DNA of 64,000 nucleotides from Huaxiibacter chinensis (GCF_022171985.1 NZ_JAJVHF010000015.1:25027-89026), one strand, 5' to 3'; counted from the first letter of the stretch, positions 26,682-34,716 are shown. Translations and numbers: made by a program. The notes: generated from the sequence alone by a model not told the origin.

Positions 26682-26690
26682 ATAATTTAA

Positions 26691-27569
26691 TTAAAAATCT
26701 GTAAGACCTAAATCTTTATTTCTACCACAAACTGTAGAAGATATAAGACGTTTTACTCGCTTTCGAGCACTTCGGCCTGACGTATCTTTCAAGTACATCG
26801 GTAATGACAATGATGAGATTTGATTACTTCGCTTATGATGGCAGACTATATAGCCCTGCCTCCACCCCGAACGCACAAACTCACGGATGCGGTTAATATA
26901 TGCCGAAGCTTGAGATTTTGTACTTATCGATTCAGAACACTTTAAGTTCTGTTCGATAGAGTAAAGCTCAGCCGCCATTAATTTCACCTCATACAGGTCA
27001 TCCCCATAACTTATAGTTTTCAACAGCTCTTCCTTTTCCCGAATGAAAAATACTTGCTGCATTCCAAGGATCAGGTCATAGGCCTCTCGAAAGAGGTCGA
27101 TAAGCTTATTACGAACATAAATCATAAACTCCTCAAAGTGCTGAAGCCAGAAATAAGCCGCATTACTTATTTGTGAATTGTGAGAACAAACAAGCCCTTT
27201 AGCAAGCTCGACCTCTTCCTCCCGAAAAGTAAAGTTACTTTTCTTAAACCGACTTTGTTCAAAAATGCTTTGATGCATTTCTATCCATACAGAAACAAAA
27301 CCGAGGGATTCAAATTCTTCGTTTAACAAATGTAAACTTTCGAAGATTTTCTGAATTTCGATCCCGATGTCATATGACAGTGGACATTCTTTTATAGAAT
27401 AAACATAACCGGGTAGGAAGTGAGATAAATGCTCAGTTCGCAAATATAAACTGAATTTAAGTTCTGTCAGTGGTTGTTTCAAAGATAATTTAGATGATTC
27501 GCTTATATTTACTGGTTCAACACCATTTCTAATCAAAATAGCTTTTACCAGGTCCGTAGCTAACTTCAT
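26691..27569 (-). CDS. Unknown protein, divergent paralogue family member 1
   Basis: A 292-residue soluble protein. N-terminus KLATDLVKAILIRNGVEPVN and central helices WLQHFEEFMIYVRNKLIDLF fit the family layout of the four following genes. The C-terminus is basic (SGRSARKRVKRLISSTVCGR), perhaps for nucleic-acid binding; this is inference. GGAGG ribosome site. Confidence 0.65.
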   Translation of the reverse strand: MKLATDLVKAILIRNGVEPVNISESSKLSLKQPLTELKFSLYLRTEHLSHFLPGYVYSIKECPLSYDIGIEIQKIFESLHLLNEEFESLGFVSVWIEMHQSIFEQSRFKKSNFTFREEEVELAKGLVCSHNSQISNAAYFWLQHFEEFMIYVRNKLIDLFREAYDLILGMQQVFFIREKEELLKTISYGDDLYEVKLMAAELYSIEQNLKCSESISTKSQASAYINRIREFVRSGWRQGYIVCHHKRSNQISSLSLPMYLKDTSGRSARKRVKRLISSTVCGRNKDLGLTDF

Positions 27570-27620
27570 ACAGCCTCCAGTCGTTATTGAGGCCTCCCTG
27601 ATGCAGGTTGGCCATCAGGG
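27570..27620 (-). promoter_or_regulatory. RNA switch element E5
   Basis: CCCTGATG pairs perfectly with CATCAGGG (8 bp). Between them lies GGCC, which can pair with a second GGCC after the stem. GCCTC of that second copy pairs with GAGGC of the ribosome site (GGAGGCTG). The mimic helix is short here (4 bp), so this is a weaker member. Confidence 0.55.
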
Positions 27621-27647
27621 AAAATATGTAAATCAATTAGCAACCAA

Positions 27648-28169
27648 TCAGACCGTTGCCATTACATTGTCAATGTATCTGACAAGGGATGGGCGGTCGT
27701 CCTGTAAGGCAAAACGGCGAAGGTCATCAAGATTATACGCAGGAAGATAATCAGCGTAACCTCGAATACGAAGGTCCTCAACCACAACTTTTATATACTC
27801 AAATCGTCCAAGATTTCCTTTTAATGGGGGTTTTCCTGGACTAGACAGCATATCGTCTGCTTGCTCCCATGTGATTTCTTTAGCTTCACCACTATGTAGA
27901 TCAAGATGGACATATATGAATGACTTATAATCTCCACGGCAACGAAGATAATATTTCGGATAGAAATATTTGTCACAACGCAACAAACACGTTCCTGAAG
28001 GACGAACTACGTACAACAGGTTTCTGTCATTTTCTAATATGCCATGTTTCAAAATCGTTATATCTATCTCATTATCATGCAGCAAATAGCATGACGATGG
28101 TTCATTGACGATGCGCGATTTTATAACAGCAGCAAATTTATTAAAAACTTCGTTAGTTTGAAAATTCAT
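27648..28169 (-). CDS. Hypothetical protein of the long operon
   Basis: A 173-residue soluble alpha/beta protein (DITILKHGILENDRNLLYVV, RGDYKSFIYVHLDLHSGEAK, ending RPSLVRYIDNVMATV). No membrane segment or recognised motif. It has an anti-RBS element before its start and another after its stop, like its neighbours. It is separated from the Toprim gene upstream by a 270-bp structured gap. Confidence 0.6.
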   Translation of the reverse strand: MNFQTNEVFNKFAAVIKSRIVNEPSSCYLLHDNEIDITILKHGILENDRNLLYVVRPSGTCLLRCDKYFYPKYYLRCRGDYKSFIYVHLDLHSGEAKEITWEQADDMLSSPGKPPLKGNLGRFEYIKVVVEDLRIRGYADYLPAYNLDDLRRFALQDDRPSLVRYIDNVMATV

Positions 28170-28231
28170 TAAAATGCTCTCCGATGTAAAACGACGAGCA
28201 TCACCATAACGGTAATACTCCCGTTATGGGT
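28170..28231 (-). promoter_or_regulatory. RNA switch element E6
   Basis: CCATAACGG pairs with CCGTTATGG (9 bp). Between them GAGTATTAC can pair with GTGATGCTC (9 of 9 with G:U). ATGCTC of the latter also pairs with GAGCAT in the ribosome site. This member shows the H-type pseudoknot logic most plainly, because the two helices interleave. Confidence 0.7.
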
Positions 28232-28311
28232 TTTAATAGTTTATGGAATAACCATGTCATACAACCGACCATAGCCAGTAGTACCGCACATTTATTTAAC
28301 TGAGCAAGCAT
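28201..28311 (-). CDS. Possible 36-residue membrane peptide overlapping E6
   Basis: ATG 28311 to TGA 28203-28201 encodes a 36-residue peptide with one hydrophobic segment (AVLLAMVGCMTWLF) and a lysine after it, ending GVLPLW. The frame runs through the 5' half of RNA element E6 and stops inside its anti-RBS arm, so translating it would unfold E6. The ribosome site is weak (GAG directly before ATG). It could be a regulatory leader peptide, a small membrane protein, or chance. Confidence 0.3.
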   Translation of the reverse strand: MLAQLNKCAVLLAMVGCMTWLFHKLLKPITGVLPLW

Positions 28312-28360
28312 CTCAGCCGTGAAAAGACCTTAAAGGCAGGTAATTATCACGAAGGAAAGC

Positions 28361-28436
28361 GGTTATCTTATCAATACAATTTAAAAAATAATATTGATAA
28401 GATAACCCCCCCCGCAAAATGCGGGGGAGTTATCGT
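28361..28436 (-). promoter_or_regulatory. Two mutually exclusive hairpins downstream of the Toprim gene
   Basis: Hairpin A: CCCCCGC (28427-28421 on the minus strand) pairs with GCGGGGG (28415-28409), extended by flanking GATAAC and GTTATC. Hairpin B: GGTTATCTTATCAATA (28361-28376) and its perfect reverse complement (28392-28407). The GGTTATC segment at 28401-28407 is needed by both, so only one can form at full length. A is GC-rich but has no U-run; B is AT-rich. Confidence 0.65.
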
Positions 28437-28438
28437 TG

Positions 28439-29671
28439 TTACAGCTGATTAAGACATTCAGGAGCCCAGTGAATCGGGAATCCATCCTGCCCTGTTAACT
28501 GGAGAACATCGTTCCAGTCGATACCCTTTTTCCCATCAGGAATATCTTGTGCTGGTTCGAAGACTTCAATTGTCAGCTTTGATGCGGGATATCGTTTAGC
28601 CAAAAACTCAACCATGCGGCTTTGAAGTCGCTGAGCAGCTTCGATACCGGCACGAGTGCCTTGTGAGTTAGCAATATCCTTATCCGCCCAGATATAAAAG
28701 TTTATATATTTTACATCCGGCGGAGGCAGTAAAAAATCAGGAACAGTAACGTTTTCAAGGCACCATGCGGAGCTGGCTGCCCAGCATGGTGTTGAAGTCG
28801 CTTCTACAACAGAAAGCGCATTCTCGATCCCTTCAGCCACTCCCAGTGTCCAGGTCGAACTACCTGAATCATAGTGAGGGTCAAACAACTGAATTGAGCC
28901 ACCTGTCATATCGGCAGGAGGCTTCATCATCAGCTTTGGATTTTCTACAGGTGCCTTATCACCGTTTTTGTCTACGTATGTTCTATGGATAGTCAGAGGC
29001 CGACCTCGGGTGTCACGATAGATTGCAATCATTCCCGGATAGATAATCGATTTCTGCTTATCTTTATCCCAATAGTAGATCCGGTTATTAAAGCCTAAAT
29101 CCTTTGGTAAGTGACTCAGTAAGCGGGAGATCCCACGATTACGGAGGTACAAAGCAACAGGAGTATTAGGCTTTATTTCACCGGTATAGTGATACATCAC
29201 ATCAAGTTTTCGCATTCGCTTTGCCACTTCCTCTCGGTCAAGAGTTTCTGTGGCACGAACTGCTGATTTATAGCGTCGTTCATTTTCAATGTCGGCGTCA
29301 GTTAACGGAGCATGCAGATCCATCCCGAAAAAATCTGAGAGAATCTTTTTGCAAGTCTGCGTTTTACTTAATTCATAATATTTCGCCAGAACATCAATTC
29401 CGTCGCAAAACTCATTTACCGGAAAGTCATTATGGATCGCACATCCGGTATAAAGGTCTTTTTGTCGGAAACGAAACTTCGATTTCCCTGCGCCAGTAAA
29501 CGGGCAAGGAACCTGGCTCGGGGCTTTTGCACAAGCGTCTTTGAAAGCAGGTATTCTTTCGAATATATACTTCCAGCCAGACACTTCAGCAATTCGAGCA
29601 TGAACGAGTTTAATAAAGTGTTCAGATACTTCCTGTGGTTTACGACGAAGAGCCGGGGATGCATAAGTCAT
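28439..29671 (-). CDS. Toprim-domain primase-like protein
   Basis: A 410-residue protein from ATG 29671 (AGAGAG upstream). The C-terminal half carries a Toprim-type fold: VAEGIENALSVVEA (about residues 286-299; catalytic Glu) and NFYIWADKDIANSQGTRAG (DxD) as metal ligands. The N-terminal region has CPFTGAGKSKFRFRQKD and GCAIHN, resembling the zinc-binding part of plasmid/phage primases but with few cysteines. No helicase Walker A box was seen, so it is not a full primase-helicase. Likely cytoplasmic DNA metabolism, in keeping with an OB-fold protein in the operon. Confidence 0.7.
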   Translation of the reverse strand: MTYASPALRRKPQEVSEHFIKLVHARIAEVSGWKYIFERIPAFKDACAKAPSQVPCPFTGAGKSKFRFRQKDLYTGCAIHNDFPVNEFCDGIDVLAKYYELSKTQTCKKILSDFFGMDLHAPLTDADIENERRYKSAVRATETLDREEVAKRMRKLDVMYHYTGEIKPNTPVALYLRNRGISRLLSHLPKDLGFNNRIYYWDKDKQKSIIYPGMIAIYRDTRGRPLTIHRTYVDKNGDKAPVENPKLMMKPPADMTGGSIQLFDPHYDSGSSTWTLGVAEGIENALSVVEATSTPCWAASSAWCLENVTVPDFLLPPPDVKYINFYIWADKDIANSQGTRAGIEAAQRLQSRMVEFLAKRYPASKLTIEVFEPAQDIPDGKKGIDWNDVLQLTGQDGFPIHWAPECLNQL

Positions 29672-29746
29672 GATGATCTCTCTTATCTGGCATTGTGAGT
29701 TTCTCAATGCCTTCTGCGGTGCAGAAGACAGGGAGAAACCCACAAC
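29672..29746 (-). promoter_or_regulatory. Structured leader of the Toprim gene (E7, a different class)
   Basis: GCGTTGTGGGTTTCTC and GAGAAACTCACAATGC form a 16-bp stem (two G:U), enclosing CTTCTGC-ACC-GCAGAAG. GGCATTG and CAATGCC can form an alternative hairpin. Unlike the other gaps there is no clear CCCA-strand and no clear anti-RBS arm, so I keep it apart. Confidence 0.5.
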
Positions 29747-29761
29747 GCAGAATTTAAGAAA

Positions 29762-29779
29762 GAGGGCCCGGGGGCCCTC
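29762..29779 (-). terminator. Internal terminator or attenuator before the Toprim gene
   Basis: On the minus strand GAGGGCCC-CC-GGGCCCTC is followed by TTTCTT. It comes 5 bp after the stop of the 73-residue gene. If it works, it would lower expression of the Toprim gene and everything after it. Confidence 0.65.
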
Positions 29780-29784
29780 AACAT

Positions 29785-30006
29785 TTATGCTTCAGTCGTG
29801 AAGCCATTATTCTCAAGACGCTGTATGTAGTTATCTACAAGTAACGCAGCCTGCTGGCTATTACCCTCCGCTATAGTGACTTCGCGGAAGATTCTTTCCT
29901 GAGGGCTATCATTGCTTATAACTTCACCAACACGTCCGAAAATACGGACTTTATGCATCGCACCGACTTTTTCATGTTCTACACGGTAAGTTTTTATCTG
30001 AGTCAT
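29785..30006 (-). CDS. Small hypothetical protein (73 residues)
   Basis: Starts MTQIKTYRVEHEKVGAMHKV, strand-rich then one helix (NSQQAALLVDNYIQRLENNG). It lies between the CobT-like and Toprim genes and has a perfect GGAGCAAAA ribosome site that is complementary to an upstream arm (element E8). No domain recognised. Confidence 0.6.
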   Translation of the reverse strand: MTQIKTYRVEHEKVGAMHKVRIFGRVGEVISNDSPQERIFREVTIAEGNSQQAALLVDNYIQRLENNGFTTEA

Positions 30007-30071
30007 ATTTTGCTCCTTATTCCTTCATGGAGCAAAAAGACCCACCGGGGCCTTTTTGCCCCGATTGGGTA
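30007..30071 (-). promoter_or_regulatory. RNA switch element E8
   Basis: ACCCA-AT-CGGGGC pairs with GCCCCG-G-TGGGT in the loop (11 bp). The hairpin is GCAAAAAG/CTTTTTGC (8 bp). TTTTGCTCC, overlapping the 3' arm, is the perfect reverse complement of the ribosome site GGAGCAAAA. The 5' mimic GCAAAA repeats part of the ribosome site. Confidence 0.75.
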
Positions 30072-30078
30072 GAGTTTA

Positions 30079-32085
30079 TTAAGAAAGTATTTGATGAACT
30101 AGCTTACTGACTTCAATAGACAATAAAGAAGTATCATCAACTGTTACGAAAGTGTCCGTTTCAAAACCAATTATTTCATCAGTCTTAATACCAACACCAA
30201 CGATTTCTATTCCATTACATTTAGCCTTTTCCATAACTTCGACGATAGTAAATTCCGATTTATTCGGATAACCATCAGTTATAAGAAAAATTATTTTCCT
30301 ATCGAATTGGCTGTCAAGTAACAGATCAACAGCTGCCATTAAAGCAGATCCCGTAGGGGTATAATAACCCTTACATCCAAGAGTGAATTTCGATAGAGAT
30401 TCCTCAACGCTTTGATCAAACGTTTTGATAATCTCAAATTCACTTTCCTTGAAGGGAAAAACTATATTGGAGACATGCATTTTTGACAAACTTTCAGCGG
30501 CCATCGATAAAGCAAGATCTGACTTAATGGCATGAATATATCTTTCATCATTAGCCATTGACGCTGAAATATCACGAACTAATACGAGGCCAACATGCCC
30601 TCTATTTTTAGATTCGCTTTGAGCTCTGAAGACATCACGAACTCCCATTTGTGACAGAATTAATCGATTTCCATCGAAGGTAATTCCACGCTCATGAGTT
30701 TTGTTTCGGCCACGCATTTTAACCTGCTGTAAAACAGACAAGTCGCTACCGATTGAATGACTCAGAGACAAAGCCTCATTGTAAACATTCAAATCGATAA
30801 GGAGATCAGGGATATCCCATTCAGAAGCACCGAATTCGGCTTTCACGTCATCGGATACTTTTGATGCAATACCTTCAATCTCTTTAGCCAAAGCATCGTG
30901 ATAATCTTCGCTATCCTCATCACTGCTAAGAAAGGCATCCAACAAATCTGCCAGTATCTCCCATTGAGCCGATGAAAAGTTACTTTCATCTTCAACGTTA
31001 GTCGAACTGGCTTCATCTGATTCACTCTCGGAAGGGTTAATCGCATCAGTATCGTCTTCAATAATGTTATCACCCGTGGGATTGCCACCGGTGGGTTCAT
31101 TATTTCCCTCGTTATCTTCAGCAAGTTCTGAAGGCTCAGAACATCCCTCTTGAGCAAGATCAGCGTTATCGGAAGTATCTGCCTGACCTTCACTATCGTC
31201 CTCAGAATCATCCTCACGACTATCAGTCGACGTAAGCGATTTATCTTCTGATTCGGTATCGGTATCGGTCTCGGATTCATCATATGCCTCCTGCTCCTCC
31301 TGCTCTGTCTGCTGCTGTTGTTCCTTTGCCTCATCCCGCAGTCTCTCTAAAAGAGCCAGGGTCTTACGAGCAAGGGATTCACAGCCCTGAGTATTTTCAC
31401 AACCAAGAGCATCATGAAAAATTTCCTCAACATCAGAAATTACTGGAGAAAGTATCTTTTGGGCATAGTCAAAAAACGGATCGAGGGTTTCTTTGTGACC
31501 TACCTGCTGAAGGACTTTTACTCGCAATGAGTTAAGCAGATACCACTCAATAAATAGGACAGGATTTTCCGGACGAGAAGATATATCAGGAGTCATCCTT
31601 CCGGCTTTAACCATCAGTGCGTAAGTGGCTGCAAGCCGCCGCTTTGCATCCGGATAATCGTTACCAACCTTCTCTTCCATCTGTACATCATCGAACAGAT
31701 TTATAAGCCCGGTAAGACGTTTTGCCCTGCTATAAGCTTTACGTTTCTCAGCGAGGCTCTCAAACTCTGCATTCATTCCGTCATCGAAGCGTGTAAACCC
31801 TTCAGATGACATGAGAACACTATTAAAGGCGTCACTGTAAACCTCACTGACGGTATAGCGACCATGACCAGCTTCATGACAGGTAAAACCTTCAATCAGA
31901 CTGACAAAGTCATCATCGCTATAATCGCCGTTTGGTAAAACACAAACTTTATTGACAGGATCAAAATACGGTCCTTTGGTATTGTCGTCTATTACAACTC
32001 TTACATCGCCTAAGCCGCTAATGACTTTTGCTATATTCTGTAAACGCTTAATATGGCGCGGCGATGATTTAAGATCTAATTTCAT
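30079..32085 (-). CDS. CobT-like VWA protein
   Basis: A 668-residue protein. The N-terminal domain has EGFTCHEAGHGRYTVSEVYS (about residues 66-85), the histidine-rich motif seen in CobT-like proteins. Residues ~270-390 are extremely acidic and low-complexity (ESETDTDTESEDKSLTSTDS). The C-terminal ~200 residues are a VWA domain with MIDAS motifs VRDISASMANDERY and LITDGYPNKS. CobT pairs with a CobS AAA+ ATPase in cobalt chelatase; the CobS-like gene is two genes upstream. On conjugative elements such pairs are not tied to cobalamin synthesis, and no chelatase large subunit is here, so a remodelling role on another target is likely (inference). Confidence 0.8.
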   Translation of the reverse strand: MKLDLKSSPRHIKRLQNIAKVISGLGDVRVVIDDNTKGPYFDPVNKVCVLPNGDYSDDDFVSLIEGFTCHEAGHGRYTVSEVYSDAFNSVLMSSEGFTRFDDGMNAEFESLAEKRKAYSRAKRLTGLINLFDDVQMEEKVGNDYPDAKRRLAATYALMVKAGRMTPDISSRPENPVLFIEWYLLNSLRVKVLQQVGHKETLDPFFDYAQKILSPVISDVEEIFHDALGCENTQGCESLARKTLALLERLRDEAKEQQQQTEQEEQEAYDESETDTDTESEDKSLTSTDSREDDSEDDSEGQADTSDNADLAQEGCSEPSELAEDNEGNNEPTGGNPTGDNIIEDDTDAINPSESESDEASSTNVEDESNFSSAQWEILADLLDAFLSSDEDSEDYHDALAKEIEGIASKVSDDVKAEFGASEWDIPDLLIDLNVYNEALSLSHSIGSDLSVLQQVKMRGRNKTHERGITFDGNRLILSQMGVRDVFRAQSESKNRGHVGLVLVRDISASMANDERYIHAIKSDLALSMAAESLSKMHVSNIVFPFKESEFEIIKTFDQSVEESLSKFTLGCKGYYTPTGSALMAAVDLLLDSQFDRKIIFLITDGYPNKSEFTIVEVMEKAKCNGIEIVGVGIKTDEIIGFETDTFVTVDDTSLLSIEVSKLVHQILS

Positions 32086-32143
32086 AGAATACCTCTTTAT
32101 AAAAAGGGGTACTCACCCAGATGGTGAAGTACCCATCTGGGGT
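32086..32143 (-). promoter_or_regulatory. RNA switch element E9
   Basis: CCCAGATGG pairs with CCATCTGGG (9 bp). Between and after them GGGTACT.CA pairs with TGAGTACCC (9 bp, one bulge). GAGTACC of the 3' arm also pairs with the ribosome site GGTATTC (7 bp, one G:U). Five T follow. Confidence 0.72.
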
Positions 32144-32161
32144 TTTTAATAAAGCAAACAG

Positions 32162-33289
32162 TTACCAGCCTTTGAGCTCGATATCAAAACCATTTTCAGC
32201 ATTGTCTTCCTGTTGCGAAACTGATTTCTCAGGTTCAGCTACAGAATCAGTGTTTGAAAACGTGCTGTTTTTTATATCGTTCTCTACGACAGGTTCAACC
32301 TGAAACACATTTGTTGAATCTAAAATAGCTTCAATACCTGTGTTCTGTAGCGCGTTCGGTTCTGTTTGTGAGCTTTGATTAAATGATCTGGTAATAGATT
32401 CCAACCAGTCAGTAACCTTTTGCTCTCCTGAAATAATACGCTTTAACATTGAAGCATCACTCATGAAATAAAACCACTGCTGTAACACCGCAACGTCGCG
32501 AGGTTCAGAAATGGCACCTTTAGGTAAATTATTCATTATGTGTTTTATAGCTTCTGCAAGTACTGCCGCCTCTTTATGTATAAACATGAAGCTAATGATC
32601 TTATTTTGCATTTGCTTCAGTCGGTCAATAGTACTTGAGCGCAAATTATTATTTTTACTAATTTTTTCATAAACCCTCATTGCTTCTTCTGCCAGATCTG
32701 TTATCAATTGTTCCTGATAGTAGTCCTGGGTTTCATCACCTTCAACGCTAATAGGCGTAAAAGGAATAAAGTGAGCAATATTAAATCTAAAGGATTTTAT
32801 GAAATCATCTTTAGTTAATTTCAACTGATCAATCAAAGAAGACATTCTTGGGCTTCTATTTTTTTCAGCCTCAATATGCATCTCATAATTGTCTACAACG
32901 TTTTGAATACCTGCCTGAAACTCTCGTTCAATCTCTTGGGCCCCTTCCAGAAACTCTTCCATACTGGAAACTGGTAAAATCCACATATTGCTATAGCGGA
33001 TGCACAAGCGTGAGCAAAGGGTTGATATTCTGCTGGTAATCGTACTTTTGAAGCTAAGGGCTTTTATGTCAATCCAACGTACTTCGCTTTTAGATACGCT
33101 TTTTTGATCCGTAATATCATCTCCATCATAAGACAAATCGATTTTATCGGTTCGACGCGATCCTTGACAGCCACTTATTTCAATTTTTGTTATAACTGCA
33201 CCTTCCAGTAAATCTGGATATGATTTTGCAAAATTCTCAGAGATTTGTTTTGCAGATACTTTGTTAAGCATTGAAGTATTTAAAGTCAT
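32162..33289 (-). CDS. Hypothetical protein between the AAA+ and VWA genes
   Basis: A 375-residue protein from ATG 33289 (GGAG seven bases upstream). Strand-rich first 100 residues (EGAVITKIEISGCQGSRRTD), then mainly helical, with a disordered acidic C-terminus containing VFQVEPVVENDIKNSTFSNT. Position between a MoxR-type ATPase and its VWA partner suggests a subunit or client of that complex. Family not recognised. Confidence 0.65.
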   Translation of the reverse strand: MTLNTSMLNKVSAKQISENFAKSYPDLLEGAVITKIEISGCQGSRRTDKIDLSYDGDDITDQKSVSKSEVRWIDIKALSFKSTITSRISTLCSRLCIRYSNMWILPVSSMEEFLEGAQEIEREFQAGIQNVVDNYEMHIEAEKNRSPRMSSLIDQLKLTKDDFIKSFRFNIAHFIPFTPISVEGDETQDYYQEQLITDLAEEAMRVYEKISKNNNLRSSTIDRLKQMQNKIISFMFIHKEAAVLAEAIKHIMNNLPKGAISEPRDVAVLQQWFYFMSDASMLKRIISGEQKVTDWLESITRSFNQSSQTEPNALQNTGIEAILDSTNVFQVEPVVENDIKNSTFSNTDSVAEPEKSVSQQEDNAENGFDIELKGW

Positions 33290-33349
33290 GGGTTTCTCCA
33301 AAAAAAAGGGGAAACCCTCCCCAACGGGAAAGATTTCCCGATAGGGTTG
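33290..33349 (-). promoter_or_regulatory. RNA switch element E10
   Basis: CCC.CGGG can pair with CCCG.GGG of the loop. The hairpin is GGGAAATC/GGTTTCCC. GGGTTTCCCC also pairs with the ribosome site GGAGAAACCC at 9 of 10 positions. Eight T follow the hairpin, so it could also act as an intrinsic terminator. It begins 9 bases after the stop of the -1 frame extension of the AAA+ gene. Confidence 0.7.
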
Positions 33350-33352
33350 ATA

Positions 33353-33673
33353 TTAAAGCTTCTCTGGTGCAATTAAAAGAATACCGGGAAACTCAGCGGC
33401 AACATCATCATTGCCCATTGCTCCCTGATACATATAACCTTTTAATTCCATTTCTTTAATTAGACCTTCCATATTTATTTTACCATCATGATAAAACAAT
33501 AAAGAATAGTCGTTATTCAGTTGCATAAGTCCAGTAAAATTAGTTCCGTTTTTTGCTATAGCAATGGTAGCAGCACCATCCGTACTTAAAAACGCACTAA
33601 ATTCAAGATGGGATAACTCTGAGATACAAATATCAGAGGTTTCATAACAAATCCCATCTAACTCGACTTTTTT
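33353..33673 (-). CDS. -1 frame extension of the AAA+ ATPase (104 residues)
   Basis: This open frame begins at the slippery heptamer of the AAA+ gene and runs to TAA 33355-33353. After slippage the protein continues KKVELDGICYETSDICISEL and ends FPGILLIAPEKL, giving a 454-residue fusion against 352 for the 0-frame product. The frame has no ATG or ribosome site of its own until deep inside, and no RNA switch element precedes it, whereas nearly every independent gene around it has one. The extension is a small mixed alpha/beta domain that I do not recognise. Confidence 0.7.
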   Translation of the reverse strand, partial: KKVELDGICYETSDICISELSHLEFSAFLSTDGAATIAIAKNGTNFTGLMQLNNDYSLLFYHDGKINMEGLIKEMELKGYMYQGAMGNDDVAAEFPGILLIAPEKL

Positions 33674-33688
33674 GCTGTGAAATACTCC
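33606..33688 (-). promoter_or_regulatory. Programmed -1 frameshift signal
   Basis: Transcript order: GGAG (33688-33685), an 11-nt gap, slippery A_AAA_AAG (33673-33667) in the correct phase (GCA AAA AAG), a 7-nt spacer, then a stem AGATGGGAT (33659-33651) with ATCCCATCT (33614-33606) enclosing a second stem TCAGAG/CTCTGA (33638-33633 with 33622-33617, read on either strand). These are the three parts of the E. coli dnaX signal with near-identical spacing. The 0-frame stop TAG lies 7 nt after the heptamer. Confidence 0.8.
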
Positions 33689-34716
33689 AGCGATTTATCC
33701 TTGTCTTCGCCAAGAGAAAGATCTATAGCTTGAAGAACAAGATCGACCACATGTAAAGGTAAAGCAGAAGCAAAAGCTATTTTGAAAGTGTCAAGAAGAC
33801 TAAAGGTTTTTAACGTCATCGACGTGCCAACCCAAGCTACTAATTGACGAATATCCATCACACTGTCTTCTGTACCAGAGTCATTTACTGCAATCGCTAC
33901 TCTTACGAACTTCTCAATGACCTGAAAAGGCAAAGAGCTATATCGTTTAGTAAGCACATTGGTTAAAGCAACTTTGTCGGGCTTCTCCATTTCAACTATC
34001 AAGAACCGCTTTATAAAAGCTGCATCTTGACGTTGAGAAGAAACGAACCGGCGAGCGCCTCCACTCATGTTTGTGTTTGCAGTACCAATAAATCGCGTGT
34101 AGCCATTAGCAGTTATAACCTCACCACCATTAGCACTGAGTGACCAGGGCTTACGTTCAATGGGCATGTGAAGTTTTGCTGCCGTATCAGGATCGATTTT
34201 GTCCACTTCATCCAGAAGAATGAGGTGACCATTACGAAATCCCGTTACCAAATCGCTGTGTACAAAACCTGTATTACCACCATTAAGACTGCGCTCACCT
34301 TCAAGCTCATCAACTCGAATATTGCTGTTGATCTGCTTAATTGTCAGCGGCCAATTCATCATGTGGCTAATGTACATTACCATTTCAGTCTTGCCAGAAC
34401 CGGACTCACCTTTAAGACACACACTTAAATCTATATCCGGACTGATAAGCAGTTTAACCACTTGTTCAAGTATTCGGGGATTTGGTATGTAGTCTTTGTT
34501 CAGCGGAGCTCGATACGAGGTTTTAGTTTTGAAAACAGGCACAGCCATCTTTGGATCCATTTCTGGAATACCAAAAAGGTCCTTTGCTAGAACTAAAAGA
34601 TACTCACCTTTATCCACATAATGTTTTAACTTTATAACATCCGGGGAAAGAAGAGCTTCTAATTTTTCATAAGCATCAGAAGATGTTTCATTTAACTTCA
34701 TAGCGGCATTAGACAT
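33658..34716 (-). CDS. CobS/MoxR-like AAA+ ATPase
   Basis: A 352-residue 0-frame product. Walker A GESGSGKTEMV (about residues 105-115), Walker B LILLDEVDKID (about 168-178), sensor-1 RFIGTANTN (about 210-218), and an arginine-rich FVSSQRQDAAFIKRFLIVEM segment fit CobS and related MoxR ATPases. It would drive remodelling with the VWA partner encoded downstream. The ribosome site is GGAG with an A-rich spacer. The gene end carries a strong frameshift cassette, so two forms (352 and 454 residues) are expected. Confidence 0.85.
   Translation of the reverse strand: MSNAAMKLNETSSDAYEKLEALLSPDVIKLKHYVDKGEYLLVLAKDLFGIPEMDPKMAVPVFKTKTSYRAPLNKDYIPNPRILEQVVKLLISPDIDLSVCLKGESGSGKTEMVMYISHMMNWPLTIKQINSNIRVDELEGERSLNGGNTGFVHSDLVTGFRNGHLILLDEVDKIDPDTAAKLHMPIERKPWSLSANGGEVITANGYTRFIGTANTNMSGGARRFVSSQRQDAAFIKRFLIVEMEKPDKVALTNVLTKRYSSLPFQVIEKFVRVAIAVNDSGTEDSVMDIRQLVAWVGTSMTLKTFSLLDTFKIAFASALPLHVVDLVLQAIDLSLGEDKDKSLEYFTAKKSS

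Noticed and set aside
33353..33657. A separate gene after the AAA+ ATPase
   Set aside because: No ATG with ribosome site at the beginning of the frame and no switch element before it; the slippery site links it to the ATPase instead. A decayed frame from a point indel is possible but would not explain the three-part signal.
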